From an uncultured Paraprevotella sp. (GTDB taxonomy: Bacteria > Bacteroidota > Bacteroidia > Bacteroidales > Bacteroidaceae), in contig CALUFQ010000023.1 of assembly GCA_944319925.1 (NCBI GenBank), positions 1 through 45,194 of the forward strand: a DNA stretch of 45,194 bases. Direction: 5' to 3'. Shown here one piece after another: positions 33,227-40,834 of the stretch. Numbering within the stretch: the first letter of the stretch is position 1; each line of letters starts with the position of its first letter. The translations under genes were made by a program, and so were the position numbers. The notes under the pieces are model-generated. The model saw only the letters and a list, made by a program, of their open reading frames with translations. It was not told the DNA's origin and did no database searches.

Positions 33227-33241
33227 GGGTCGTAACGACCC
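33227..33241. repeat. GGGTCG-TAA-CGACCC hairpin
   Basis: A perfect 6-bp inverted repeat with a 3-base loop, followed on the plus strand by TTTTG. It could be a weak terminator or an operator. A second small hairpin, GCCCC-GAA-GGGGC, lies at 33296-33308. Confidence 0.45.
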
Positions 33242-33546
33242 TTTTGTGCGCATGCGGACGGCCATGAAAAACTGTCCCGCCTCGCAGGGGGACGAGCCCC
33301 GAAGGGGCGGAGGGGGTCTCACGCCCACGGGAACAACGCCGGACACATCCACGGACAACATAAACGGGTCGAAAAAAAAGGAAAATTCCAATGGCTGCAT
33401 TGGCAGTTGCAAATTTGCTAATTGGGACAGTTGCGGAATTCATAAAAACTTTCGCCGGACAGTGTCAGAAGATTCACCGCCTCAAAAAGACACTATTCCA
33501 AAAAGCATCAAATCTGTCACATACTTCCGAAACACGGATGACCCGT

Positions 33547-33577
33547 TTTGCCATAGATAAGTTTCGGCGTATTTTTG
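33547..33577 (+). promoter_or_regulatory. Promoter of the lipid/polyene operon
   Basis: TTTG at 33547-33550, 19 bases, TATTTTTG at 33570-33577: a full Bacteroidetes-type promoter. The ATG of the first gene is at 33587, only nine bases after the -7 box, so the transcript would have almost no leader. Confidence 0.7.
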
Positions 33578-33586
33578 CGCCTGCTT

Positions 33587-34756
33587 ATGAAGAATGTGAC
33601 AGTAAAAACAGTATCCACGAAAAGCGAGTTGAGGGACTTCGTAAGGCTTCCCCGACGGATTTACGCGCATTATCCCTGCTACGTCCCCGACATGGAATCA
33701 GACGTGCGAGACACGTTCTCCCCTCAAAAAAACGTAGAACTGGAAAGCAGCGACATCCAACCATTCATCGCTTACGCCGACGAAGAGCCCGCAGGACGTA
33801 TCGTCGGCATCGTCAACCACCGGGCCAACAAGCAATGGCACACCCGCAACGTGCGGTTCGGTTTCCTTGAATTCACCGATGACAACGACGTGTCGCGCGC
33901 ACTGCTGGAAGCCGTGGAGGAATGGGGCCGCAGGCAGGGCATGACCCGCATACAAGGCCCCATGGGATTTTCCGACCTCGACAAGGAAGGCATGCTCGTG
34001 GAGGATTTCGACATGAACGGTTCCATGACCGCACTCTACAATCCGCCTTACTATCCTGTGCATTTGGAACAGTTGGGCTATGAAAAGGAAGTAGATTGGC
34101 TGCAGGCACGCATCAACATCCCGCGGGAAGTTCCGGAAAAATATGCCCGCGTGGCCCGCCTGACCCGCGAAATGTTCGGGCTGCACACACGGGGGCTCAC
34201 CAAAAAGGAGATTTACAGCGGGTACGGACAGAAAATATTCCAGCTGATCAACCTCGCCTACGCCCCCATCTTCGGGTATGCGGAACTTTCTGAGAGGCAA
34301 ATCGACTTTTATCTCAACCGTTACGTTCCCCTGCTGGACACCAGGATGCTTTCCGTGGTGGAAGACGAGAAAGGCGGACTGGTCGCGGTGGCCATCACGA
34401 TGCGCAGCCTTGCCCTTGCCCTGCAAAAAAGCCAAGGACGGCTGTTCCCTTTCGGATGGTTTCACCTGCTCCGCGCCCTGACTTGCCAACGGGAAGACAA
34501 GGCTGAAATGTTGCTCGTGGCCGTCCATCCCGACTACCAAGGCTTGGGAGTCAACGCGCTGTTTTTCGAAAACCTGATTCCGGTCTATAACCGATTGGGC
34601 ATCCGCTGGGCCGAAACCGGCCCCCAACTGGAGAGCAACGTCCGGGAACTGTCGCAATGGAAACCGCTGAGTCCGAGATTCGTCAAAAGGAGGCGGTGTT
34701 ACACGAAAGATTTATACCATACAGACAACAAAGACATACAATGGAAAAAAGAGTAG
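33587..34756 (+). CDS. Tandem GNAT-like acyltransferase, YghO-like
   Basis: A 389-residue cytoplasmic protein from the ATG at 33587 (an in-frame TTG at 33575 would lie inside the promoter). It has two GNAT-like halves. The N-terminal half (about 20-165) contains RIYAHYPCYVPDMESDV, GRIVGIVNHRAN and IQGPMGFSDLDKEGMLVEDF; the C-terminal half has the acyl-CoA or acyl-ACP binding turn HPDYQGLGVNALFFENL. The same layout is seen in E. coli YghO, and to my memory the bacterial ceramide synthase of Caulobacter is of this GNAT-like kind. N-acylation of an amine with the chain made by the genes that follow is therefore possible. This is inference from family and place. Its 3' end overlaps the ketosynthase gene by 16 bases. 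Confidence 0.75.
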   Translation: MKNVTVKTVSTKSELRDFVRLPRRIYAHYPCYVPDMESDVRDTFSPQKNVELESSDIQPFIAYADEEPAGRIVGIVNHRANKQWHTRNVRFGFLEFTDDNDVSRALLEAVEEWGRRQGMTRIQGPMGFSDLDKEGMLVEDFDMNGSMTALYNPPYYPVHLEQLGYEKEVDWLQARINIPREVPEKYARVARLTREMFGLHTRGLTKKEIYSGYGQKIFQLINLAYAPIFGYAELSERQIDFYLNRYVPLLDTRMLSVVEDEKGGLVAVAITMRSLALALQKSQGRLFPFGWFHLLRALTCQREDKAEMLLVAVHPDYQGLGVNALFFENLIPVYNRLGIRWAETGPQLESNVRELSQWKPLSPRFVKRRRCYTKDLYHTDNKDIQWKKE

Positions 34757-35961
34757 TAATCACAGGCATGGGCATCTGGTCGTGCCTAGGCACGACGCTG
34801 GACGAAGTGCGCGACTCCCTCTACGCCGGACGAAGCGGCATCGTGTATAGCCCAGAGCGCAAGGAAGCCGGATTCCGTTCCGCCCTCTGCGCCGACATCC
34901 CCCGCCCCGACCTGAAACCCTTCATCCCACGGGGTCCCCGGCAGTTCATGCCCGAGGAAGCCGGGTATGCCTACATGGCCACCCGGCAGGCGTTGGAGAA
35001 CGCCCGGCTGGACACCGACTATATCGCCAGCCATGAGATAGGCCTCATCTACGGCAACGACTCCGTGGCAGAAGCCACCATGCGCGCCTTAGACAAATTC
35101 CGGGAATATCACGACACGGCGGCCTGCGGGAGCGGAGCCATTTTCCAATCCATGAACTCCACCGTGACGATGAACCTGGCCTGCCTGTTCAGGCTGAGGG
35201 GCATCAACCTGACGGCCTCTGCGGCCTGCGCCTCCGGTTCACACGCCATCGGACTTTCCTTTCTCTTGATACAAAACGGGTTGCAGGACTGCATCGTGTG
35301 TGGCGGGGCACAAGAAGCCAACATGTATAGCGTGGCGGCCTTCGACGGCATCCAGTCATTCTTCCTCCGCGAAGATGCCCCCGCGAAAGCCTGCCGCCCG
35401 TTCGACCGCGACCGCGACGGGCTTGTGCCGGGCGGCGGGGCGGCCACGCTCGTGGTAGAGAGCTACGAACACGCCGTGAAGCGCGGAGCACCCATTTTGG
35501 CCGAGATCATCAGTTGGGGATTTTCCGGCAACGGCAACCACATCTCCACCCCGGACATCGACGGCCCCGCCCGCTCATTGGAACTCTGCCTGCAACACGG
35601 CGGCATCCGTCCCGAAGAAATTGGCTACATCAACGCACATGCCACTTCGACCCGCATCGGCGATGCCCGCGAAGCGCAAGCCATCGCCCGCTTCTTCGGC
35701 AGTTTGCAAACGCCCGTCACGTCCACGAAAAGCCAGACAGGGCATGAGATGTGGATGGCCGGCGCCAGCGAAATCATCTATTCCACGCTGATGATGAAAA
35801 ACGGATTCATCGCCGGCAGCCTCAATTTCGAACGCCCGGACGAAGACACGGCCTGCATCAACGTGCTGCCCGATCGGCGGGAAACGCATTTCGACATGTT
35901 CCTCTCCAACTCTTTCGGATTCGGAGGTACCAATTCCACGCTCATCATCAAAAATCTATAA
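34741..35961 (+). CDS. Beta-ketoacyl-ACP synthase
   Basis: A 406-residue condensing enzyme of the FabB/FabF class. I chose the ATG at 34741 (MEKRVVITGMGIWSCLG, the standard family start), which overlaps the previous gene by 16 bases. The catalytic set is complete: Cys163 in SAACASGSH, His300 in NAHATST, Lys330 and His335 in STKSQTGH; the C-terminal GFGGTNS loop is also intact. It extends an acyl-ACP by two carbons from malonyl-ACP. It is the only ketosynthase in the operon, so either it works as a homodimer or a partner is encoded elsewhere. It resembles the ketosynthases of aryl-polyene-type clusters in context more than housekeeping FabF. Confidence 0.93.
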   Translation: MEKRVVITGMGIWSCLGTTLDEVRDSLYAGRSGIVYSPERKEAGFRSALCADIPRPDLKPFIPRGPRQFMPEEAGYAYMATRQALENARLDTDYIASHEIGLIYGNDSVAEATMRALDKFREYHDTAACGSGAIFQSMNSTVTMNLACLFRLRGINLTASAACASGSHAIGLSFLLIQNGLQDCIVCGGAQEANMYSVAAFDGIQSFFLREDAPAKACRPFDRDRDGLVPGGGAATLVVESYEHAVKRGAPILAEIISWGFSGNGNHISTPDIDGPARSLELCLQHGGIRPEEIGYINAHATSTRIGDAREAQAIARFFGSLQTPVTSTKSQTGHEMWMAGASEIIYSTLMMKNGFIAGSLNFERPDEDTACINVLPDRRETHFDMFLSNSFGFGGTNSTLIIKNL

Positions 35962-35987
35962 ACTATAACGACAAAAACAAACCCATT

Positions 35988-36236
35988 ATGACACGCGAAG
36001 AAATCGTCAAACAAGTGAACAGCCTGCTTGCTGAAGAATTCGAAGTTAACGCCACAAACTTCACCCCGGATGCCAACGTGAAGGAAACGCTCAATCTGGA
36101 CAGCCTGAGCCTGGTGGACTTGGTCGCCCTCGTGCAACAGACCTACAAAGTGAAGATACCCGCGAGCGACCTGCGCGGCATCCAAACCTTCAACAACCTA
36201 TATGATTACATCGAATCCCATCTGCCACAGGCATGA
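35988..36236 (+). CDS. Acyl carrier protein
   Basis: An 82-residue ACP. The phosphopantetheine-binding serine is Ser39 in the motif LDSLSLVDLV (DSL), preceded by an acidic helix I and followed by the acidic helix II region that docks to partner enzymes. It should be the dedicated chain carrier for the neighbouring ketosynthase, reductase and hotdog proteins. Its last codons overlap the start of the next gene by four bases (ATGA). No phosphopantetheinyl transferase is encoded in the window, so a housekeeping one must serve it. Confidence 0.93.
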   Translation: MTREEIVKQVNSLLAEEFEVNATNFTPDANVKETLNLDSLSLVDLVALVQQTYKVKIPASDLRGIQTFNNLYDYIESHLPQA

Positions 36237-36655
36237 TTCACGAAGACATACGGACACTGATTCCGCAACGCGCTCCCATGCTGATGGTGGATGCGCTGCT
36301 GGACGTGGGGCTTGAAGGCGGACGCACCTGTCTCACCATCCGCCACGGAAACTATTTCCTTGACGAAGACGGGCGGATGGAAGAGGCCGGCATCCTGGAA
36401 CACATCGCACAATCTGCTTCCGCCGTGGCCGGACACCATGCCGTCGCAGCCGGGGCGGCCTCGCCGCCTGTCGGTTACATCGGGGAAATCAAAAAGTTCA
36501 AATGCCACAGACTGCCCCGGGAGGGCGAAACGCTGCACACCACCATCACGCTCGGACCGGAAGCAGGCGGAGTGACTTTGCTGAGGGGCGAAACCCGCAC
36601 GGGAAATGCCCTCGTGGCCGACACCCAAATGAAGATTTATCTCCCAACGGAATAA
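36233..36655 (+). CDS. ApeP-like hotdog protein, Glu half-site
   Basis: A 140-residue hotdog-fold protein like ApeP of aryl-polyene clusters, with LIPQRAPMLMVDALL at the start and EAGILEHIAQSASAVAGH on the central helix. Compared with FabZ (HFPxxPxxPG then ExxAQ), the catalytic Glu is kept as Glu56 (LEHIAQ), but the His position is Tyr41 (NYFLDED). Alone it should therefore lack half of the dehydratase site. PVGYIGEIKKFKCHRLPREG matches the following strand pair of the family. It overlaps the ACP gene by four bases and is followed after 11 bases by a second hotdog gene with the opposite loss. A heteromer of the two is the natural reading. Confidence 0.8.
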   Translation: MIHEDIRTLIPQRAPMLMVDALLDVGLEGGRTCLTIRHGNYFLDEDGRMEEAGILEHIAQSASAVAGHHAVAAGAASPPVGYIGEIKKFKCHRLPREGETLHTTITLGPEAGGVTLLRGETRTGNALVADTQMKIYLPTE

Positions 36656-36666
36656 CCCAAACGACC

Positions 36667-37050
36667 ATGCGACTGGAAAACCACTATTATGAGCTCATCA
36701 GCATGCACACGGACGGACAAAGCGGACGGTTCTACATCGCCCTCTGCCCGGATTGCGAGGTCTATCGGGGACACTTCCCGGACAACCCGGTATGCCCGGG
36801 AGTGTGCCACATCCAGACAGTAAAGGAACTTACGGAACGGCTGACGGGCTGCCGCTTGCGCATCCGCGCCATCCGCCTGTGCCGCCTGACCGCCGTGGCC
36901 ACGCCTGCCACTTGCCCGGAACTTCGGGTGGACATCCGTTTGTCGCCTGCGGACAACGGGTTTCACGTGCAAGCCCGCATGGCCGATGCCGAACGGACTT
37001 ACATGGAGTATCAAGGCGAGATGGAGAAAGACAAACCTGAAACAGAATGA
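36667..37050 (+). CDS. FabZ/ApeI-like hotdog protein, His half-site
   Basis: A 127-residue hotdog-fold protein started at the ATG at 36667. It has the FabZ loop YRGHFPDNPVCPGV with the catalytic His36. At the place of the FabZ Glu (14 residues on) it has Gln50 (CHIQTVKEL). The first part, LENHYYELISMHTDG, and the C-terminal strands fit the ApeI/FabZ group. With His but no Glu it complements the previous gene product, which has Glu but no His. Its stop overlaps the start of the oxidoreductase gene by four bases. Role: dehydration of 3-hydroxyacyl-ACP to 2-enoyl-ACP, probably as a heteromer. Confidence 0.8.
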   Translation: MRLENHYYELISMHTDGQSGRFYIALCPDCEVYRGHFPDNPVCPGVCHIQTVKELTERLTGCRLRIRAIRLCRLTAVATPATCPELRVDIRLSPADNGFHVQARMADAERTYMEYQGEMEKDKPETE

Positions 37051-38528
37051 AATACGACGTGCTCATCATCGGTGGCGGACTGGGCGGACTGGAGTGCGGC
37101 TACATACTTTCACGTGCCGGACAACGTGTACTCATATTGGAACAAGGACGGCAACCGGGCGGATGCCTGCAAAGTTATTGCCGGAAAGGCATGGAGTTCG
37201 ACACCGGTTTCCATTATGCCGGCGGGTTGGACGAAGGGCAATCGTTGCATGCCGCCTTCCGCCATCTAGGACTGCTGGAACTCCCTTGGCGACGGCTGGA
37301 TGCCGACAACTTCGACTGCGTGACCATCGACCGTCACTCCTTCCCGTTCGCACAAGGCCATGATGCTTTCGCCAACCGCCTCGCCGAAGCCTTTCCCGCC
37401 GAACGGGCAGCCCTGCACCGGTATGCCGACTTACTGAAACGGTCGGCAAGACTGCAATTCGCGGCATTCAATCCCCAATCATCCGACATGGACTTGATTA
37501 CGGAACTCATGGAAACCCCGGCCTACAAGTATCTCTATGAGCACTTCAAAGACCCGTTGCTCATCAACGTGCTGAGCGGGGCTTCGCTCAAGATGGAACT
37601 CAGGCCGGAATCTCTTCCTTTGTTCGCGTTCCTGCACGGAAACGGTTGTTTCATCGAAAGCAGCTGGCGGCTGAAAGGCAGTGGCTCGTTAATCACCGAC
37701 TCCTTGGTTCAAGGCATCCGTGCACAAGGCGGGGAGATAGTTTGCCAAAGCGAAGTGCAGGAGCTGGTGGAAAAGGACGGGAAACTGACACAAGCCGTAT
37801 GCACCAATGGGGAAACCTACGAAAGCCGGCTGTTCGTCAGCGACATCCATCCGGCACAAACTTGCCGCATGGTGCAGAACAGCCAACGGATAAAGCCACT
37901 CTATCGCGAACGCATCCAATGCCTGCCACAGACATTCGGCATGTTCACCGTCTCGCTCCGTTTCGCGCCCGGCAGGCTCCGCTACTTCAACCGCAACCAC
38001 TACATCTACCGGAAACCCGACGTGTGGACATTCCACTTGGACAACCGTCCCGTGAGCGGCGTACTGGCCAGTTGCCGTGTTCCGGAAGACGACAGTGGAT
38101 ATACCCGGCAGGTGGACTTGCTCACCCCGATGAATTGGGAATACTGCAAGGCATGGAAAGACCGCCGGGACAATTCCTACGAAGAAATGAAAAAACAAAC
38201 AGCCGATGAATGCATCGCCTTGGCAGAAAGCATCCTGCCAGGCCTGGGCGAAGCGGGAACCGCTTACACCAGCACACCGCTGACATGGAACCGCTACACG
38301 CTCACCCCTGAAGGCAGTGCCTACGGCCTGCGCAAAGATTGCCGTGCGGCCTTGCAGACCTTCCTCTCACCGCGCACCCCCATCCCCAACCTCTTCCTCA
38401 CGGGACAGAACGTGGGACTCCATGGACTGCACGGGGTCACGATGACCGCCTTCCAGACCTGCGCCGGAATATTGGGAAAAGATGCCGTATGGAAAATGCT
38501 CAACGGGAACTGCAAGGGCGGGAACTAA
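37047..38528 (+). CDS. CrtI/RetSat-like FAD-dependent oxidoreductase
   Basis: A 493-residue FAD enzyme of the phytoene desaturase / carotenoid isomerase / retinol saturase group. The dinucleotide motif is VLIIGGGLGGLECGYILSRA at the N-terminus, followed by the family's EQGRQPGGCLQSY and the FDTGFHYAGG segment. The C-terminal FAD-contact block is LFLTGQNVGLHGLHGVTM. Known relatives desaturate, isomerise or saturate conjugated polyenes. No FabI-type enoyl reductase or carotenoid gene is close, so this enzyme may edit the double bonds of the ACP-bound or released acyl chain. It overlaps the upstream gene by four bases. Confidence 0.85.
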   Translation: MKYDVLIIGGGLGGLECGYILSRAGQRVLILEQGRQPGGCLQSYCRKGMEFDTGFHYAGGLDEGQSLHAAFRHLGLLELPWRRLDADNFDCVTIDRHSFPFAQGHDAFANRLAEAFPAERAALHRYADLLKRSARLQFAAFNPQSSDMDLITELMETPAYKYLYEHFKDPLLINVLSGASLKMELRPESLPLFAFLHGNGCFIESSWRLKGSGSLITDSLVQGIRAQGGEIVCQSEVQELVEKDGKLTQAVCTNGETYESRLFVSDIHPAQTCRMVQNSQRIKPLYRERIQCLPQTFGMFTVSLRFAPGRLRYFNRNHYIYRKPDVWTFHLDNRPVSGVLASCRVPEDDSGYTRQVDLLTPMNWEYCKAWKDRRDNSYEEMKKQTADECIALAESILPGLGEAGTAYTSTPLTWNRYTLTPEGSAYGLRKDCRAALQTFLSPRTPIPNLFLTGQNVGLHGLHGVTMTAFQTCAGILGKDAVWKMLNGNCKGGN

Positions 38529-38554
38529 AAACAGGCACATAAAAAAGAACAATC

Positions 38555-39283
38555 ATGAAATATGCATTAGTCACAGGAGGCAGCCGCGGAATAGGCCGCG
38601 CCGTCTGCGTCAAACTGGCCCGAATGGGCTACCACGTCCTCATCAATTACGCAAGCCGTGCAGAAGAAGCCCAAAAAACTTTGGAACTGGTGCGCGAAAC
38701 GGGACAAGACGGCGAAATCCTGCCATTCGACGTCAGCCGGCACGAAGAAGTATGCGCCGCCATCAACGAATGGGAAAACCGACATCCGGACGAATACATC
38801 GAAGTGTTGGTCAACAACGCGGGCATCCGTAGCGACAGCGTACTGGCTTTCATGCCCGACAAGGACTGGCACCGCGTGTTGGAAGTCACCCTCACAGGAT
38901 TCTACAATGTGACACAAGCCGTACTGCAACCCATGCTGGTACGCAAATACGGACGCATCATCAACATGGCCAGCGTCAGCGGGCTCAAAGGACAACCGGG
39001 ACAAACCAATTACTCCGCAGCCAAAGGCGGACTCATCGCCGCCACAAAAGCATTGGCCCTCGAAGTGGCCCGCAAGCAGGTGACCGTCAACGCCGTGGCA
39101 CCCGGATTCATCGAGACCGACATGACCGGCGACTTGGACGAAGCGTCCCTGAAGAACAGCATTCCGCTCCTGCGCTTCGGCCATCCCGAGGAAGTGGCCG
39201 AACTCGTGGGATTCCTCGCCTCGCCCCAAGCTGGATACATCACCGGAGAGGTGGTTTCCATCAACGGCGGGCTTCATACATAG
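38555..39283 (+). CDS. FabG-like 3-oxoacyl-ACP reductase
   Basis: A 242-residue classical short-chain dehydrogenase. NADP(H) motif TGGSRGIG at residues 7-14, NNAG at about residues 88-91, then the Ser of MASVSG and Tyr-x3-Lys in NYSAAKGG. The end VVSINGG is typical of FabG. It reduces the keto group made by the ketosynthase. It stands 26 bases after the oxidoreductase gene and 12 before the thioesterase gene, with ApeQ of aryl-polyene clusters as the nearest role. Confidence 0.93.
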   Translation: MKYALVTGGSRGIGRAVCVKLARMGYHVLINYASRAEEAQKTLELVRETGQDGEILPFDVSRHEEVCAAINEWENRHPDEYIEVLVNNAGIRSDSVLAFMPDKDWHRVLEVTLTGFYNVTQAVLQPMLVRKYGRIINMASVSGLKGQPGQTNYSAAKGGLIAATKALALEVARKQVTVNAVAPGFIETDMTGDLDEASLKNSIPLLRFGHPEEVAELVGFLASPQAGYITGEVVSINGGLHT

Positions 39284-39295
39284 GAAAAAACGCAC

Positions 39296-39736
39296 ATGAA
39301 AAAGACAGAATTGGAAGACATCTGCCGGATGACGGTGCGTTTCAGTGAGATTGACTCCATGCAACGCGCTTGGCACGGCTCATTCGTCACCTATTTGGAA
39401 GACGGGCGTGAATCGTTCGGGCGGCATTATCCCGGCATCGGGTACGCCGACATGAGCCGGGCAGGCATCTATGCGGCCATCTATGACCTCCGCATCCGCT
39501 ACCTGGCCCCGCTCACGCTGGACGACGCGGCAAGGATACACACACGTTATGTTTACCATCCCGGCGCACGAATAGACTTCCTCTATGAGATCTATCGCGA
39601 ACGGGACAACAGGTTGTGTGCCAAGGCGAACACCACGCAGTTGTTCGTGGACACGGAAGGTGTCCTGCTGGTGGACATACCTGACTTCTTCAAGGAATGG
39701 CAAGACAAACATTTGGGAGGCGCACCGCAACCATGA
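39296..39736 (+). CDS. Acyl-ACP/acyl-CoA thioesterase, 4HBT (YbgC-like)
   Basis: A 146-residue hotdog thioesterase. The family active-site region is FSEIDSMQRAWHGSFVTYLE with the catalytic Asp20 and a nearby His27, followed by the long central helix and the strand DLRIRYLAPLTLDD. It probably releases the finished chain as a free acid or edits wrong chains. Its stop overlaps the start of the membrane protein gene by four bases. Confidence 0.85.
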   Translation: MKKTELEDICRMTVRFSEIDSMQRAWHGSFVTYLEDGRESFGRHYPGIGYADMSRAGIYAAIYDLRIRYLAPLTLDDAARIHTRYVYHPGARIDFLYEIYRERDNRLCAKANTTQLFVDTEGVLLVDIPDFFKEWQDKHLGGAPQP

Positions 39737-40770
39737 GAAAAAAAATCAACAACCTGCTTTTCTCCATCGGCCTGGCGGCAGTCATCGTCATGCTATGCAC
39801 ATTCGAAGTGAGCTTTGCGGAACTATGGGCATACATCACCCGGGCAGGCTATTGGCTGGCGGCCATCTTGGGATTATGGATCGTGCTCTACCTCATGAAT
39901 GCATGGGCTTGGCGCGTCATTATCCTCGGGAGCGGGCCGTGCCCCATCAGTTTCTTCCGCCTGCTGAAACTGACCATCTCCGGATTCGCCCTCAACTATG
40001 CCACTCCAATCGGACTGCTGGGCGGCGAGCCTTACCGCATCATGGAATTGTCCAAGTACATTGACGTGCGGCGCGCCACTTCTTCTGTCGTACTGTTCGC
40101 CATGATGCACATATTCTGCCATTTCTGGTTCTGGGCGACCGGCATTGTGACGTATCTGGCACTGGCCGCTGCGGGCAAAGTCCCGTTGGAAACCGGTACG
40201 GTGGTGGTACTGGTGTTCATCGGCCTGTTCTGCTGGGCAGGAATTTACCTGTTCATGAAAGGATACAAGAACGGAATGGCGGTAAGATTCATCCATTGGC
40301 TGGGACATTTGCCCGGCCTGAAAAAATGGGGGGCACATTTCATTGCAGCCCACGAAGAAGATTTGGAAAAGATAGACCGGCAAATCACGGAACTGCAAGG
40401 ACAGAACAAACGTTCCTTCTTCGGCAGCTTCTGCTTGGAATATGTCGGCCGGCTCTGTCAAAGTTTTGAAATTTTCTTCATGCTGCTCCTCTTCGGCATC
40501 GACGGGGGCGGTGGTGCAGCGGGCTACCTGCTGACGTTTCTTCATGCGTTCCTCATCCTTGCCTTCACTTCGCTGTTCGCCAACCTGCTCGGATTCATCC
40601 CCCTGCAACTGGGCGGACGGGAAGGCGGATTCGCCATTTCCGTGGCACAGCTGGGCATGACCGGCGGCACGGCCATGTTCATCAGCATCATCAGCCGCGT
40701 CCGCGAGTTGTTTTGGGCTGCGGCCGGCATCTTGCTCATGAAAGTGGGAAAAGACAACAAGCCACATTAG
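39733..40770 (+). CDS. Flippase-like membrane protein (LPG synthase TM / YbhN family)
   Basis: A 345-residue inner-membrane protein started at the ATG at 39733, which overlaps the thioesterase stop; the open frame upstream to 39697 has no better start. About eight hydrophobic helices are seen. The family mark is the GFALNYATPIGLLGGEPYR loop (N-P-GG-EP), and a second GG-REGG loop near the end (QLGGREGGFAI). The soluble lysyl-transferase domain of MprF is absent, so only the membrane part that moves or binds lipids is kept. In this operon it may carry the acyl product or a lipid made from it across the inner membrane. Confidence 0.82.
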   Translation: MRKKINNLLFSIGLAAVIVMLCTFEVSFAELWAYITRAGYWLAAILGLWIVLYLMNAWAWRVIILGSGPCPISFFRLLKLTISGFALNYATPIGLLGGEPYRIMELSKYIDVRRATSSVVLFAMMHIFCHFWFWATGIVTYLALAAAGKVPLETGTVVVLVFIGLFCWAGIYLFMKGYKNGMAVRFIHWLGHLPGLKKWGAHFIAAHEEDLEKIDRQITELQGQNKRSFFGSFCLEYVGRLCQSFEIFFMLLLFGIDGGGGAAGYLLTFLHAFLILAFTSLFANLLGFIPLQLGGREGGFAISVAQLGMTGGTAMFISIISRVRELFWAAAGILLMKVGKDNKPH

Positions 40771-40834
40771 ACCTCGTTCGAAACGACCTTGGAAGACACA
40801 AACAAGCATAAAACCGTAAAAAAACGAGTGCAGA

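Larger units (their letters stand above)
32462..33546. other. Long gene-free stretch rich in repeats
   Basis: About 1.1 kb without a convincing gene. Open frames exist on both strands (for example 32658-33068 plus, 32516-33022 minus), but their proteins are low-complexity Arg/Pro/Ser runs without domains and they overlap one another. The DNA holds several hairpins and short direct repeats listed separately (32961-33019, 33085-33151, 33227-33241, 33296-33308). It could carry a non-coding RNA, a decayed mobile element or a control region for the lipid operon that follows. Confidence 0.6.

Noticed and set aside
34657-34740. Upstream extension of the ketosynthase frame
   Set aside because: The family starts at MEKRVVITGMG (34741); the extra 28 residues are an out-of-frame reading of the acyltransferase end.
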